Shown here: piece after piece, positions 52,258-59,348 of the stretch
How positions within the stretch are numbered: position 1 is the first letter of the stretch
Layout of the letters: the number at the start of each line of letters is the position of its first letter
NCBI GenBank assembly: GCA_949987705.1
Contig: OX465281.1
Location: forward strand, 192,993,112 to 193,057,111
Direction of reading: 5' to 3'
Length of the DNA: 64,000 nt
Source of the DNA: Thereva unica
Lineage: Eukaryota; Arthropoda; Insecta; Diptera; Therevidae
Notes under the pieces: model-generated
The model's database searches: none
Told to the model about the DNA's origin: nothing
Seen by the model: the letters and a program-made list of their open reading frames with translations, nothing else
Made by a program: the position numbers and the translations under genes

Positions 52258-52460
52258 CGCCTGAATTACACATTATGCATGTATGGGATTTCGCTTATAG
52301 AGCTAGCCGTATGGGGCAATGGCATATAAGCGCCCTTGATAGATGCAGATTTCAACAGAGAGTCATCAATACAGGAAAAATCCTAGAGCCTATATTAAAC
52401 CAACATCATCGTGAAAAAATATATAGCATAAGATTTGAAAATAAAACAAATTTGTTATAA
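52230..52460 (+). CDS. PPP1R15/GADD34-like eIF2alpha phosphatase-recruiting protein
   Basis: 76 residues from ATG 52230. KRVRF at residues 3-7 is a consensus PP1 docking (RVxF) motif. After ten residues comes HVWDFAYRASRMGQW (17-31), then ALDRCRFQQR (35-44), ILEPIL (51-56), HREKIYSIRFE (60-70). This reproduces, in order and spacing, the conserved C-terminal domain of PPP1R15 proteins, which holds PP1 and eIF2alpha-directed contacts (W-x-x-A-x-R-x-x-R-x-G-x-W, then DR-x-RF). Family members recruit PP1 to dephosphorylate eIF2alpha and restore translation. Large DNA viruses carry similarly short versions (ASFV DP71L, HSV ICP34.5). It lacks the long N-terminal region of cellular proteins. It overlaps the previous gene by 28 bases and converges on the integrase. 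The assignment is by motif only. Confidence 0.8.
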   Translation: MHKRVRFTLAPELHIMHVWDFAYRASRMGQWHISALDRCRFQQRVINTGKILEPILNQHHREKIYSIRFENKTNLL

Positions 52461-52483
52461 AAAAAAATGTCTTTTTATTTAAT

Positions 52484-53410
52484 TTATAATACATCATTAG
52501 CATTTATCCAAGAATTATGTTCTCGTGAGAACCCCAACCATTTAACATAAACTTTATCACCGCTCTTTTTCAATATTTTTTCAACTAGGTAGAGATCTGA
52601 ATGTTTAACTTTCTGCAATTCTTTTTCATAGAATCCGCCTTTAATGGGGTTGCCCTTGTAGTCCTCAAGTTGATATGTCGGTGGATTAGTCAGTTGAACC
52701 TTGGAGATTTTAAAGATTTCAGTTGTCCAGTTTGGTGTGTAGCCTTTTTCAAATAGATGTTTATATTTGCTTATACGGACGCGGTCTCCTATTTTATATG
52801 CAGATGAAGTGGCAATTTTGATGTGATTATAGGCTGTAGCAAGAAGTAGCTTTTCATTTGTCCTATTAACATCACCGGGGCTCATTTTGATTGTTCGGTG
52901 TTTTTTTGCATTGTATTGTGATAGCAGTTTTTTCACCATAAAAATCCATTTGTAGGATCCATTCATGCTAAATTCCTTCCACATCATGCTCTTTAAAGTT
53001 CGGTTGAATCTTTCCACTATTGATGCCTTAAGCGATGTATATGTTGAGTAGTGGTTGATTTTATACTTGCTCATTAGCTTTTGAAAGTGAGAGTTGTAGA
53101 ATTCCTTACCATCATCCGTTTGCAAATTGTTAGGTGTGCGTCCATCCTTAAAAATTAATTGCATCGCTTCTGTGACTTCTGGACCAGTTTTTCTTTTAAT
53201 TGGTACAGCCCAGGCATATTTAGAAAATGCATCAATTACAGTCAGTAAGTAGCGGAATCCTTTGTTCACATGTTTATATGCATCCATTTCCACCAAGTCA
53301 GCCTGCCACAAATCATCCAGACCTTTAATGATAACTCTCCGCCTAGAAAAATTTCGACGAGCAGGTTTGTGAAGCTCATTTACCACTTGCCTCTTACTCA
53401 GAGATGCCAT
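52484..53410 (-). CDS. Polinton retroviral-type integrase with chromodomain
   Basis: 308 residues from ATG 53410, open throughout. The catalytic triad is D38 in WQADLVEM, the Asp at about 99-100 in LQTDDGKEF, and the Glu at about 135 in SIVERFNRTLK, giving the D,D35E spacing. RKTGPEV and YNAKKHRTI are typical of Polinton integrases. At the C-terminus an SH3-like stretch (YKIGDRVRISKYKHLFEKGY) is followed by a chromodomain (YLVEKILKKSGDKVYVKWLG near 255-275, then SWI). The chromodomain may steer insertion to marked chromatin. The N-terminus is basic, with no HHCC zinc finger visible. Its start overlaps the 3' end of the collagen-like gene by 17 bases. Confidence 0.92.
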   Translation of the reverse strand: MASLSKRQVVNELHKPARRNFSRRRVIIKGLDDLWQADLVEMDAYKHVNKGFRYLLTVIDAFSKYAWAVPIKRKTGPEVTEAMQLIFKDGRTPNNLQTDDGKEFYNSHFQKLMSKYKINHYSTYTSLKASIVERFNRTLKSMMWKEFSMNGSYKWIFMVKKLLSQYNAKKHRTIKMSPGDVNRTNEKLLLATAYNHIKIATSSAYKIGDRVRISKYKHLFEKGYTPNWTTEIFKISKVQLTNPPTYQLEDYKGNPIKGGFYEKELQKVKHSDLYLVEKILKKSGDKVYVKWLGFSREHNSWINANDVL

Positions 53411-53750
53411 TTTCAGCCTTCTTATTAATTATGTGTGAGAATATATAATTTTCGATCTTCGCAATTTCGCGATAAATGAACATCGTTAGATTCTCTACTG
53501 CTTTGTCAATGCTTTCCCGTATTTCTTCGTCGACATAGTTTTTGGTTGCAGCGTCAGCATTTTCTTTTGGATCACCTAGGTTTTTGATTCTTTTCAAGGT
53601 AAGATCATAGTCACCATCTGATGTTAAATTGAAACCGTTTCCTTTTGGTCCAGCAGGACCGTCTTTTCCAGGAATTCCAGGTGGACCGCGATCACCCACT
53701 GCTCTAAATTTTTGCCGTTTAAAAGATCGACCAAACTTGTCAACGCTCAT
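53394..53750 (-). CDS. Collagen-like repeat protein of the Polinton
   Basis: 118 residues from ATG 53750. A basic N-terminus (FGRSFKRQKFR) is followed by seven or so Gly-X-Y triplets at about residues 19-38 (GDRGPPGIPGKDGPAGPKGN). Then a KNLGDPKENADAATKNYVDE block, typical of phage and viral fibre-type proteins, and a helical C-terminus. The layout of short collagen stalk and trimerising helix fits a surface fibre or appendage. No signal peptide is seen. A TATA-like motif lies about 35-40 bases upstream. Its end overlaps the integrase start. Confidence 0.7.
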   Translation of the reverse strand: MSVDKFGRSFKRQKFRAVGDRGPPGIPGKDGPAGPKGNGFNLTSDGDYDLTLKRIKNLGDPKENADAATKNYVDEEIRESIDKAVENLTMFIYREIAKIENYIFSHIINKKAENGISE

Positions 53751-53782
53751 TTCCGAAATGTTAATAGTTCTATGTGGGTGGG

Positions 53783-53792
53783 AATATTTATA
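53783..53792 (-). promoter_or_regulatory. TATA motif before the collagen-like gene
   Basis: On the minus strand TATAAATATT lies about 33-43 bases before ATG 53750, the expected spacing for a core promoter with a short leader. Confidence 0.55.
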
Positions 53793-54669
53793 CTATAATG
53801 TCAGCTTCCCGCAACTCCTCAATGATTGACACTATTTCATTACTATGGCTATTATTTCCAGCTTGCTGCGATGCTATCAATATTCGGAGCCTATCAACTA
53901 GCTCATTGGGGTCATCCCAATATATGTAATCGATATTTTTCTTTGGAATTTGCATTATTCCCGTTCCAGTATGAGGAGTGTGAATCAACTTTTTTATTAT
54001 GTTTCTATATTTGAAGCTATTTGTTCCTTTTATTTGCTGGTTTTCCTTAAAATCACGTCTGTGGGTGCATGTATCATTTACAATTTTTTGATAATTGGAC
54101 AAGTCTTCTTTTGAGTAGCCTCGAGGCTTTTTCATAAAAATTAATTCAGCTAGACCTTCAGTTATCTTGTACCGCTTGCCATCTATAAGAAAGTATTCTT
54201 TATCAACTTTTAATCTCGAATTACCAATATTCCATATATCGTTCTTATAGTACGCTCCATACGTTTTATCAATTCTCGTGCTATCATTTTCCAGTAGTTG
54301 TTTATATTTGTTTAGTATCTGGTCTGCAGACTCTAATTTTGGTTCTTTTGTAGGTGTGACAAACTGATCATCATCATCATCATCATCCTCAGAATAACTC
54401 GGCGGCTCTAGCTTTAAGTATTTACGTGTTGGTGGTGGTGGTGTGTATGCTTCTTCATTGCCCTCTTGCTTAATTTCATCTTCTTCTTCTTTTGGTTCAA
54501 GTTTCACTGATGCAGCGGTTGTTGTGAGCTTTTTCAGCGTGTTGGTTATAGGTTTAAATGTTTCCTCTAATTGAGCTTCAGATTCAATTTTACCAGTCTT
54601 GAGAGCTTTATATTTTCTTCGTATAGCCTCACGAGTCTTTATAATATCCTTCATCAATTTTTCATTCAT
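53788..54669 (-). CDS. Conserved Polinton protein of unknown function (acidic linker)
   Basis: I place the start at the Met at 54669 (MNEKLMKDII). An upstream in-frame Met at 54723 lies inside the TATA motif, so it is unlikely to be transcribed. Order: a basic helical N-terminus (IRRKYKALKTGKIESEAQLE), a low-complexity acidic and proline part (EEEDEIKQE, TPPPPT, DDDDDDDQF), then a globular C-half with YGAYYKNDIWNIGN, YKITEGLAELIFMKKPRGYS, DLSNYQKIVNDTCTHRRDF and KYRNIIKKLI. This C-half recurs in Polintons of arthropods and cnidarians and may match Pfam DUF8207 (from memory). It may be structural; the role is unknown. About 294 residues. Confidence 0.7.
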   Translation of the reverse strand: MNEKLMKDIIKTREAIRRKYKALKTGKIESEAQLEETFKPITNTLKKLTTTAASVKLEPKEEEDEIKQEGNEEAYTPPPPTRKYLKLEPPSYSEDDDDDDDQFVTPTKEPKLESADQILNKYKQLLENDSTRIDKTYGAYYKNDIWNIGNSRLKVDKEYFLIDGKRYKITEGLAELIFMKKPRGYSKEDLSNYQKIVNDTCTHRRDFKENQQIKGTNSFKYRNIIKKLIHTPHTGTGIMQIPKKNIDYIYWDDPNELVDRLRILIASQQAGNNSHSNEIVSIIEELREADIIV

Positions 54670-54722
54670 GTTGCTACACAGGTGGTTACAGCTACAATGA
54701 TATACAGCTATGCTAATAAGCA

Positions 54723-54730
54723 TTTATATA
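54723..54730 (-). promoter_or_regulatory. TATA motif before the acidic-linker gene
   Basis: The minus strand reads TATATAAA, 54-60 bases before the preferred ATG at 54669, giving a leader of about 30 bases. It supports choosing the second Met. Confidence 0.5.
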
Positions 54731-54744
54731 GATCCTGACAGGTC

Positions 54745-55285
54745 AGTCAACCAGACAGACCAGCCAGCCAGCCAGCCAGCCAGACAGATCAGCCAGACAG
54801 ACCAGCCAGACAGACCAGCCAGACAGACCAGCTAGACAGACCAGCCAGACAGACCAGCCAGACAGACCTGCCAGACAGACCAGCTAACCAGCCAGACAGA
54901 CCAGCCAGACAGACCAGCCAGACAGACCAGCCAACCAGCCAGACAGACCAGCCAGACAGACCAGCCAGGCAGACCAGCCAGCCAGACAGACCAGCCAGCC
55001 AGACAGACCAGCCAGACAGACCAGCCAACCAGCCAGACAGACCAGCCAGACAGACCAGCCAGACAGACCAGCCAACCAGCCAGACAGACCAGCCAGACAG
55101 ACCAGCCAGGCAGACCAGCCAGACAGACCAGCCAGCCAGACAGACCAGCCAGACAGACCAGCCAACCAGCCAGACAGACCAGCCAGACAGACCAGCCAGC
55201 CAGACAGACCAGCCAGACAGACCAGCCAACCAGCCAGACAGACCAGCCAGACAGACCAGCCAGACAGACCAGCCAGGCAGAGCTG
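54745..55285. repeat. Minisatellite, CAGACAGACCAGC-type unit
   Basis: About 540 bases built from the 13-base CAGACAGACCAGC and a 4-base CAGC/CAAC variant unit, in irregular order. It lies between the acidic-linker gene and the ATPase. Because the repeat lacks stops, long Trp/Leu/Gly-rich frames appear on the minus strand; these are artefacts. Confidence 0.92.
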
Positions 55286-55317
55286 AAAGACCTGGTCAGC
55301 TGATTAGGTGGGCTCCT

Positions 55318-56010
55318 TCATAGGCTCATGAATGCATCAAAGCCTTTTCGATATCGACCTTTGCCCATGGGGCTGTCCTTATCAATTACTAAGAATCCAT
55401 ATTTGTCTTTCCAACAGTTTGCACACGCTTTTCTGAACTTTGCGAATTCCATATCACTATTCACATGATCATTGTATACATGCTTCAGGTTCAAATCATC
55501 TTGTTTGAATATGATCAGAAAGTTTGCATTATCTCGGATTAAATGCTTTGGTATATGAGTATATGTCTGGCAGAGGTAAAAGCTGTCAACGTCGTTATGT
55601 CTCCCCATACAAAAGTAGGCTCTAATATTATTTTGTTTATCGCAGGCTACATCATCAAAGATGAAAATTGAGTTTGGCTTTGCTTCCTCCGGTGGTATAA
55701 CATCGTGGTTGTTAGAAATCGTATAATAGCCCAAACCTGATATGTGAGCTACAACTTCTCCTAAATACTCGTATTTCGGCTGACTTAGCGACTTTGAGTA
55801 AATGTATATATTCTCGAATCTCAGACCGTTAGGATGCTCCAGTAGACTTAGCATAACATTTGTCTTGCCACAATTCGACGGTCCAACAATAATACCTCTT
55901 ATACTGTTTGGTAGCAGCACCCCATGCTTCTTTGATGTACTTGTAATTTCCACATCAGTATTTCTAACTGATAGACACGCTTGTTGCTTGATAAACTTCA
56001 TGTTGCACAC
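55318..56010 (-). CDS. Genome-packaging ATPase (FtsK/HerA family, A32-like)
   Basis: 230 residues. Walker A is GPSNCGKTNVML at about residues 42-53, and Walker B is NSIFIFDDVACD at about 113-124. QTYTHIPKHLIRDNANFLII at about 150-170 carries the conserved Gln and Arg of this packaging-ATPase group. The C-terminus ends FMSL. In Polintons this enzyme pumps DNA into capsids. Intact length is normal for the family. The first Met is at 56010, but Met4 at 56001 may be used, since the TATA motif lies only about 27 bases upstream of the first. It is divergently arranged with the plus-strand capsid block. Confidence 0.92.
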   Translation of the reverse strand: MCNMKFIKQQACLSVRNTDVEITSTSKKHGVLLPNSIRGIIVGPSNCGKTNVMLSLLEHPNGLRFENIYIYSKSLSQPKYEYLGEVVAHISGLGYYTISNNHDVIPPEEAKPNSIFIFDDVACDKQNNIRAYFCMGRHNDVDSFYLCQTYTHIPKHLIRDNANFLIIFKQDDLNLKHVYNDHVNSDMEFAKFRKACANCWKDKYGFLVIDKDSPMGKGRYRKGFDAFMSL

Positions 56011-56036
56011 TAACCCAATCCCTATAAATACCCGTA

Positions 56037-56044
56037 CTTTTATA
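56037..56044 (-). promoter_or_regulatory. TATA motif before the packaging ATPase
   Basis: The minus strand reads TATAAAAG about 27-34 bases upstream of the first ATG (56010). A plus-strand TATAAAATG at 56071-56079 overlaps the PLA2 gene start, so the short intergenic region is bidirectional. Confidence 0.5.
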
Positions 56045-56076
56045 GATTTTAATCAGTCTTACAGTAAACCTATAAA

Positions 56077-56910
56077 ATGATTGACCATAGTAAGAAACGC
56101 ACCATTCATTGAAGAGCTGCCAAGGGGGGAGGACTGTTAAACACTGTTATAAATAAGTTACCGCTTGAGCTTCATCTACCGGGATATCAATACTGTGGTC
56201 CAGGTACAAAGTTAGCTAAAAGACTAGCCCGCGGTGATCCTGGCATCAACCCACTAGATGCAGCTTGCAAACAGCATGATATTGCATATCGAGATCATAA
56301 GGACTTAAGCGACCGACATATAGCTGACCGTATTTTAGAAGAAAAAGCCTGGCAACGAGTAACATCTAAAGACGCTAGCTTTGCAGAACGTGCTAACGCG
56401 CTATTAGTAACAAACGCCATGAAAGCTAAAATAAAAGTTGGAATGGGGGTCAAAGCAAAAATTACCTGCTCGAAGAAGAAGAAGAATACGTTACGTCCAT
56501 CATTCCGCGAAGCTGTACGTAATGCTAGAAAAGTGTTAAAGCTGAAAAAGCCGAAAGACCTGTTGGAAGCTACTACAATTGCCCTAAGTGCGGCAAAGAA
56601 TGTTATCAAGGGGAAGAAAAAATCTTACACTACGCCTAGAGTGATACCAGTACCTAAAGTAGGAGGAGTTTTACCGTTCCTCATTCCACTTTATGCAGGT
56701 CTTTCCGCCGTTGGAGCGCTATCTGGAGGTGCAGCAGGTATAGCTAAAGCTGTAAACGCCGCAAGTGTCGCACGTCGGGAGCTGCAGGAAGCGAAACGTC
56801 ATAATGAGACAATGGAAGCTATAGCGCTAGGAAAACCTGGACAAGGATTATTTCTAAAGCCATATAGGAAAGGACTGGGACTTTTTCTCAACACCCAACC
56901 AAAAAACTAA
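56077..56910 (+). pseudogene. Minor capsid protein with phospholipase A2 domain, early stop
   Basis: The frame has ATG at 56077, but TGA at 56110-56112 after eleven codons; past the stop it stays open to 56910. The body begins with a PLA2 fold: LPGYQYCGPGTKL (calcium loop), then GDPGINPLDAACKQHDIAYR with the catalytic His-Asp pair. A Lys/Arg-rich core-protein-like stretch (CSKKKKNTLRPSFREAVRNA) follows. A hydrophobic Gly/Ala segment (GGVLPFLIPLYAGLSAVGAL) and a GLFLKPYRKGLGLFL end recall adenovirus minor core/capsid proteins. Parvoviruses use an analogous PLA2 to leave endosomes. The next in-frame ATG (56419) lies after the PLA2 domain, so only the C-half could be made. It overlaps protease coding at its 3' end. 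Confidence 0.8.
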
Positions 56911-57260
56911 TAAAGTCGCTACCCAAAAGAGCACTCAATGAAAATGATCTGCGTAAATATGCACAGCATATAGCCCACTTTAGAGGAGTATTTATGCGCG
57001 ATCAATTACCTAAAAAACCATGGAGAAATGAGAGCGGAATTATAAATCTAGATGTTTCATCTGGACCTGGAATGCATTGGGTAGCGTATAAGAAAAATGG
57101 AGATATCATAAATTACTTTGATAGTTTTGGAAATCTGCAACCGCCGCGGGAAGTTGTAAATTATTTGGGTGATGCAGTCACATACAACTATACAGCACAT
57201 CAAAATTTCGACTCAGTGATTTGCGGACACTTATGCTTAGAATTCTTACATAATGTATAA
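56911..57260 (+). CDS. Adenain-like cysteine protease (maturation protease)
   Basis: The protease body runs from before the first ATG (56994) to TAA 57258-57260. Coding similarity begins at about 56920 (LPKRALNENDLRKYAQHIAH), upstream of that ATG and in a frame overlapping the end of the PLA2 gene. The protease may therefore be made by frameshift from it, or the two were one gene. The catalytic triad is visible: His in GMHWVAYKKNG, Asp in NYFDSFGNLQPP, Cys in ICGHLCLEFL (the first Cys). The conserved SGIINLDVSSG precedes the His. Adenovirus-type proteases cleave capsid precursors during maturation. The family is usually 110-200 residues; this is about 113. Confidence 0.85.
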
Positions 57261-57267
57261 ATAAAGG
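57256..57267 (+). promoter_or_regulatory. TATA motif before the minor capsid gene
   Basis: TATAAATAAAGG overlaps the protease stop codon and ends 39 bases before ATG 57307, the best-spaced example of the shared TATA motif. Confidence 0.6.
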
Positions 57268-57306
57268 CCTTCAAGTGCAAACATAGACATTTCATAACAA
57301 GTAGCC

Positions 57307-58023
57307 ATGTCGATAACACTCTCTCTTACTGGCAATGCATCGGTTCTCACCGCTGAATACTTTCCCCCATTGGAATTAGCTGGAGACTACGTTTGCGGTT
57401 TAATTGACTTTCAAACATACAATTCTATACCGAATATTGATGACAGCAACAACTTAATGCATGTGGGAGATGCGTGTATCGAAATACCTGTTGGATCATA
57501 CGAGATTGATGACATAGCAGCTTCAGTACAGCAAAGCTTAAATAAGAGCAGCAGCAGCAGCAAGGCAACAGTCTTAATAAGGGCAAACAATAATACCTTG
57601 AAGAGTGAAATAAAAGCTACTGAAGTTATACATTTTGATAAAGAGCGATCTATCGCACCGCTGTTGGGATTTGGGAAACGTGTACTGGAAGCAAATATAT
57701 TACATACATCAGATCTACCCGTCAATATTATAAAAGTTAATACTATAAGGGTTGAATGTAACATCATATCAAGCTCATACATCAACAATAAACAGGTGCA
57801 TATGCTGCATGAATTTGCCCCAACCGTGGGGCCGGGCTATAAAATAGTAGAGGTTCCAGCGAATGTGATCTATTTACCGGTGAACGTCAAACGTGTTAGT
57901 TCGCTCACACTAAAGCTAGTTGATCAGGACGGAGATTTAATAAATTTTCGAGGTGAAACGATAACTATCAGGCTACATTTAAAACCACAGAATGATAGTC
58001 TACGGGAGCAACAGCAGCAATAA
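57307..58023 (+). CDS. Polinton minor capsid (penton-type, single jelly-roll) protein
   Basis: 238 residues from ATG 57307. SITLSLTGNASVLTAEYFPP at the N-terminus, GDYVCGLIDFQTYNSIPNI at about 27-45, and IAPLLGFGKRVLEAN at about 115-130 are hallmarks of Polinton penton-type proteins, followed by NTIRVECNIISSSYINNK. The family forms the pentameric vertices of the predicted capsid. The C-terminus is Gln-rich (QQQQ). The gene is intact, between the protease and the major capsid gene, in the canonical order. A serine run (NKSSSSSKA) around residue 80 is probably a loop expansion. Confidence 0.85.
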   Translation: MSITLSLTGNASVLTAEYFPPLELAGDYVCGLIDFQTYNSIPNIDDSNNLMHVGDACIEIPVGSYEIDDIAASVQQSLNKSSSSSKATVLIRANNNTLKSEIKATEVIHFDKERSIAPLLGFGKRVLEANILHTSDLPVNIIKVNTIRVECNIISSSYINNKQVHMLHEFAPTVGPGYKIVEVPANVIYLPVNVKRVSSLTLKLVDQDGDLINFRGETITIRLHLKPQNDSLREQQQQ

Positions 58024-58026
58024 GCA

Positions 58027-58036
58027 TATAAATAGG
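58027..58036 (+). promoter_or_regulatory. TATA motif before the major capsid unit
   Basis: TATAAATAGG ends directly before ATG 58037 and 110 bases before the major capsid ATG (58147). A start about 30 bases downstream would skip the first Met codons of the micro-ORF and leave the capsid ATG as the main start. Confidence 0.5.
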
Positions 58037-58150
58037 ATGAACTTCATGGAAAACATTAGTCAACCGGCAACCTTGAAGCGAGCAAGACGTCAACTGAGAG
58101 CTGATAATATACAATTTCTAAAATCAATAGGACTAAATTTGAAGCAATGA
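58037..58150 (+). CDS. Conserved basic micro-protein overlapping the capsid start
   Basis: 37 residues. The core LKRARRQLRADNIQFLKSIG at about residues 13-32 looks like a short basic helix plus LxxxNxxFLKSxG, a pattern I recall from the same place in other arthropod Polintons. Its TGA overlaps the major capsid ATG as ATGA (58147-58150), a classical termination-reinitiation arrangement. It might be a short virion peptide or a translational coupler. The TATA motif abuts its first ATG, so the second Met (58046) or read-through transcription from upstream may be needed. Confidence 0.55.
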   Translation: MNFMENISQPATLKRARRQLRADNIQFLKSIGLNLKQ

Positions 58151-59346
58151 ATAACATCTTGGATATTACTGAAGGCACAAGCCATGATAATAGCATAATA
58201 AAAATTGACTACCACACTTACTCATCGTTCGCCTCTTCATTTAAAAATAGTGATGAAACCCGCATTCCAGTGCAAAACCAAGACCTGTATATCCTCCCAG
58301 CTGAAAGTTTCATATACATTGAGGGAACAGTAACTAAACCTGACGGAACAATATCCAGCACTGCAGGGCTAGTAAATAATGCTATAGCGTTTCTCTTTGA
58401 GGAAATTCGCTATGAAATCAATGGTGTAGAAATTGATAGAACTCGAAATCTTGGAATAGCAACAACACTAAAAAATTACATATCATTAAACCCAAATGAG
58501 AGTCGCATGTTATACAACGCTAGTTGGTCGCCAGATAAATCAATTACATCCCCCCATGGATTCTTCAATTTCTGCATCCCTCTAAAAACATTGCTGGGCT
58601 TTGCTGAAGATTACAAGAAAATTATCGCCAACGCTAAACATGAACTCATATTAATACGAAGCAGGATGGATGAAGATGCAGTCATATCACCGACAGATGA
58701 TGTAAACATCTCAATCTCGAAACTTCAGTGGCGCATTCCCCATGTTAATGTGGCCGATCATGAGAAAATTGCTTTATATAAAATCATTGAAAGCGGTCGT
58801 GAAATACAAATGCCATTTAGGAGCTGGGACATATACGAGTACCCCACGCTACCAGCAACGACTCATCACACGTGGTCTGTCAAAACGTCATCGCAGATGG
58901 AAAAGCCCCGATATGTCATACTAGCTCTCCAAACAAATCGTAAAAATGATAAAACAAAGGATGTCAGTAAGTTTGACCACTGCAAGCTGACAGATGTTAA
59001 AGTGCACTTGAATTCAGAATCATACCCATATGATGACCTGAACTTGAAATTTGATGCTCATAAATACGCTCTCCTATATGATATGTATATAAAATTCCAA
59101 ACTTCATACTATGGACGCCAGTTGCAGCCACTACTCTCAAGGGAAGAGTTTATGCGTGATGCTCCGATCGTAGTCATTGATTGCTCTCGGCAAAACGAAA
59201 CCATTAAAACAGGTCCTGTGGATATAAGGTTGGAATTCAAAACATCGGAAAACGTTCCCACTAACACAACAGCATACTGTTTATTGCTACATGATCGAAT
59301 AGTGGAATATACACCTCTAACCAACGAAGTCAGGAAAATTGCTTGA
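58147..59346 (+). CDS. Polinton major capsid protein (double jelly-roll)
   Basis: 399 residues from ATG 58147, intact. The N-terminus contains KIDYHTYSSFASSFKNSDET and RIPVQNQDLYILPAESFIYI. Then NNAIAFLFEEIRYEINGVEI at about 79-98, the strong family signature of the first jelly roll, and NVADHEKIALYKIIESG at about 197-213. The second half has DVKVHLNSESYPYDDLNLKF near 280-300 and CLLLHDRIVEYTPLTNEVRK at the C-terminus. It should form hexon-like trimers of an icosahedral shell. At 399 residues it is shorter than vertebrate and protist Polinton capsids but in keeping with arthropod copies I know. Confidence 0.85.
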   Translation: MNNILDITEGTSHDNSIIKIDYHTYSSFASSFKNSDETRIPVQNQDLYILPAESFIYIEGTVTKPDGTISSTAGLVNNAIAFLFEEIRYEINGVEIDRTRNLGIATTLKNYISLNPNESRMLYNASWSPDKSITSPHGFFNFCIPLKTLLGFAEDYKKIIANAKHELILIRSRMDEDAVISPTDDVNISISKLQWRIPHVNVADHEKIALYKIIESGREIQMPFRSWDIYEYPTLPATTHHTWSVKTSSQMEKPRYVILALQTNRKNDKTKDVSKFDHCKLTDVKVHLNSESYPYDDLNLKFDAHKYALLYDMYIKFQTSYYGRQLQPLLSREEFMRDAPIVVIDCSRQNETIKTGPVDIRLEFKTSENVPTNTTAYCLLLHDRIVEYTPLTNEVRKIA

Positions 59347-59348
59347 AA

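Noticed and set aside
54789..55229. Long Trp/Leu/Gly/Ser-rich frames on the minus strand
   Set aside because: They are translations of the CAGACAGACCAGC minisatellite, open in more than one frame, with no independent coding evidence.
57411..57788. Minus-strand 125-codon frame
   Set aside because: It is the antisense of the well-supported minor capsid gene.
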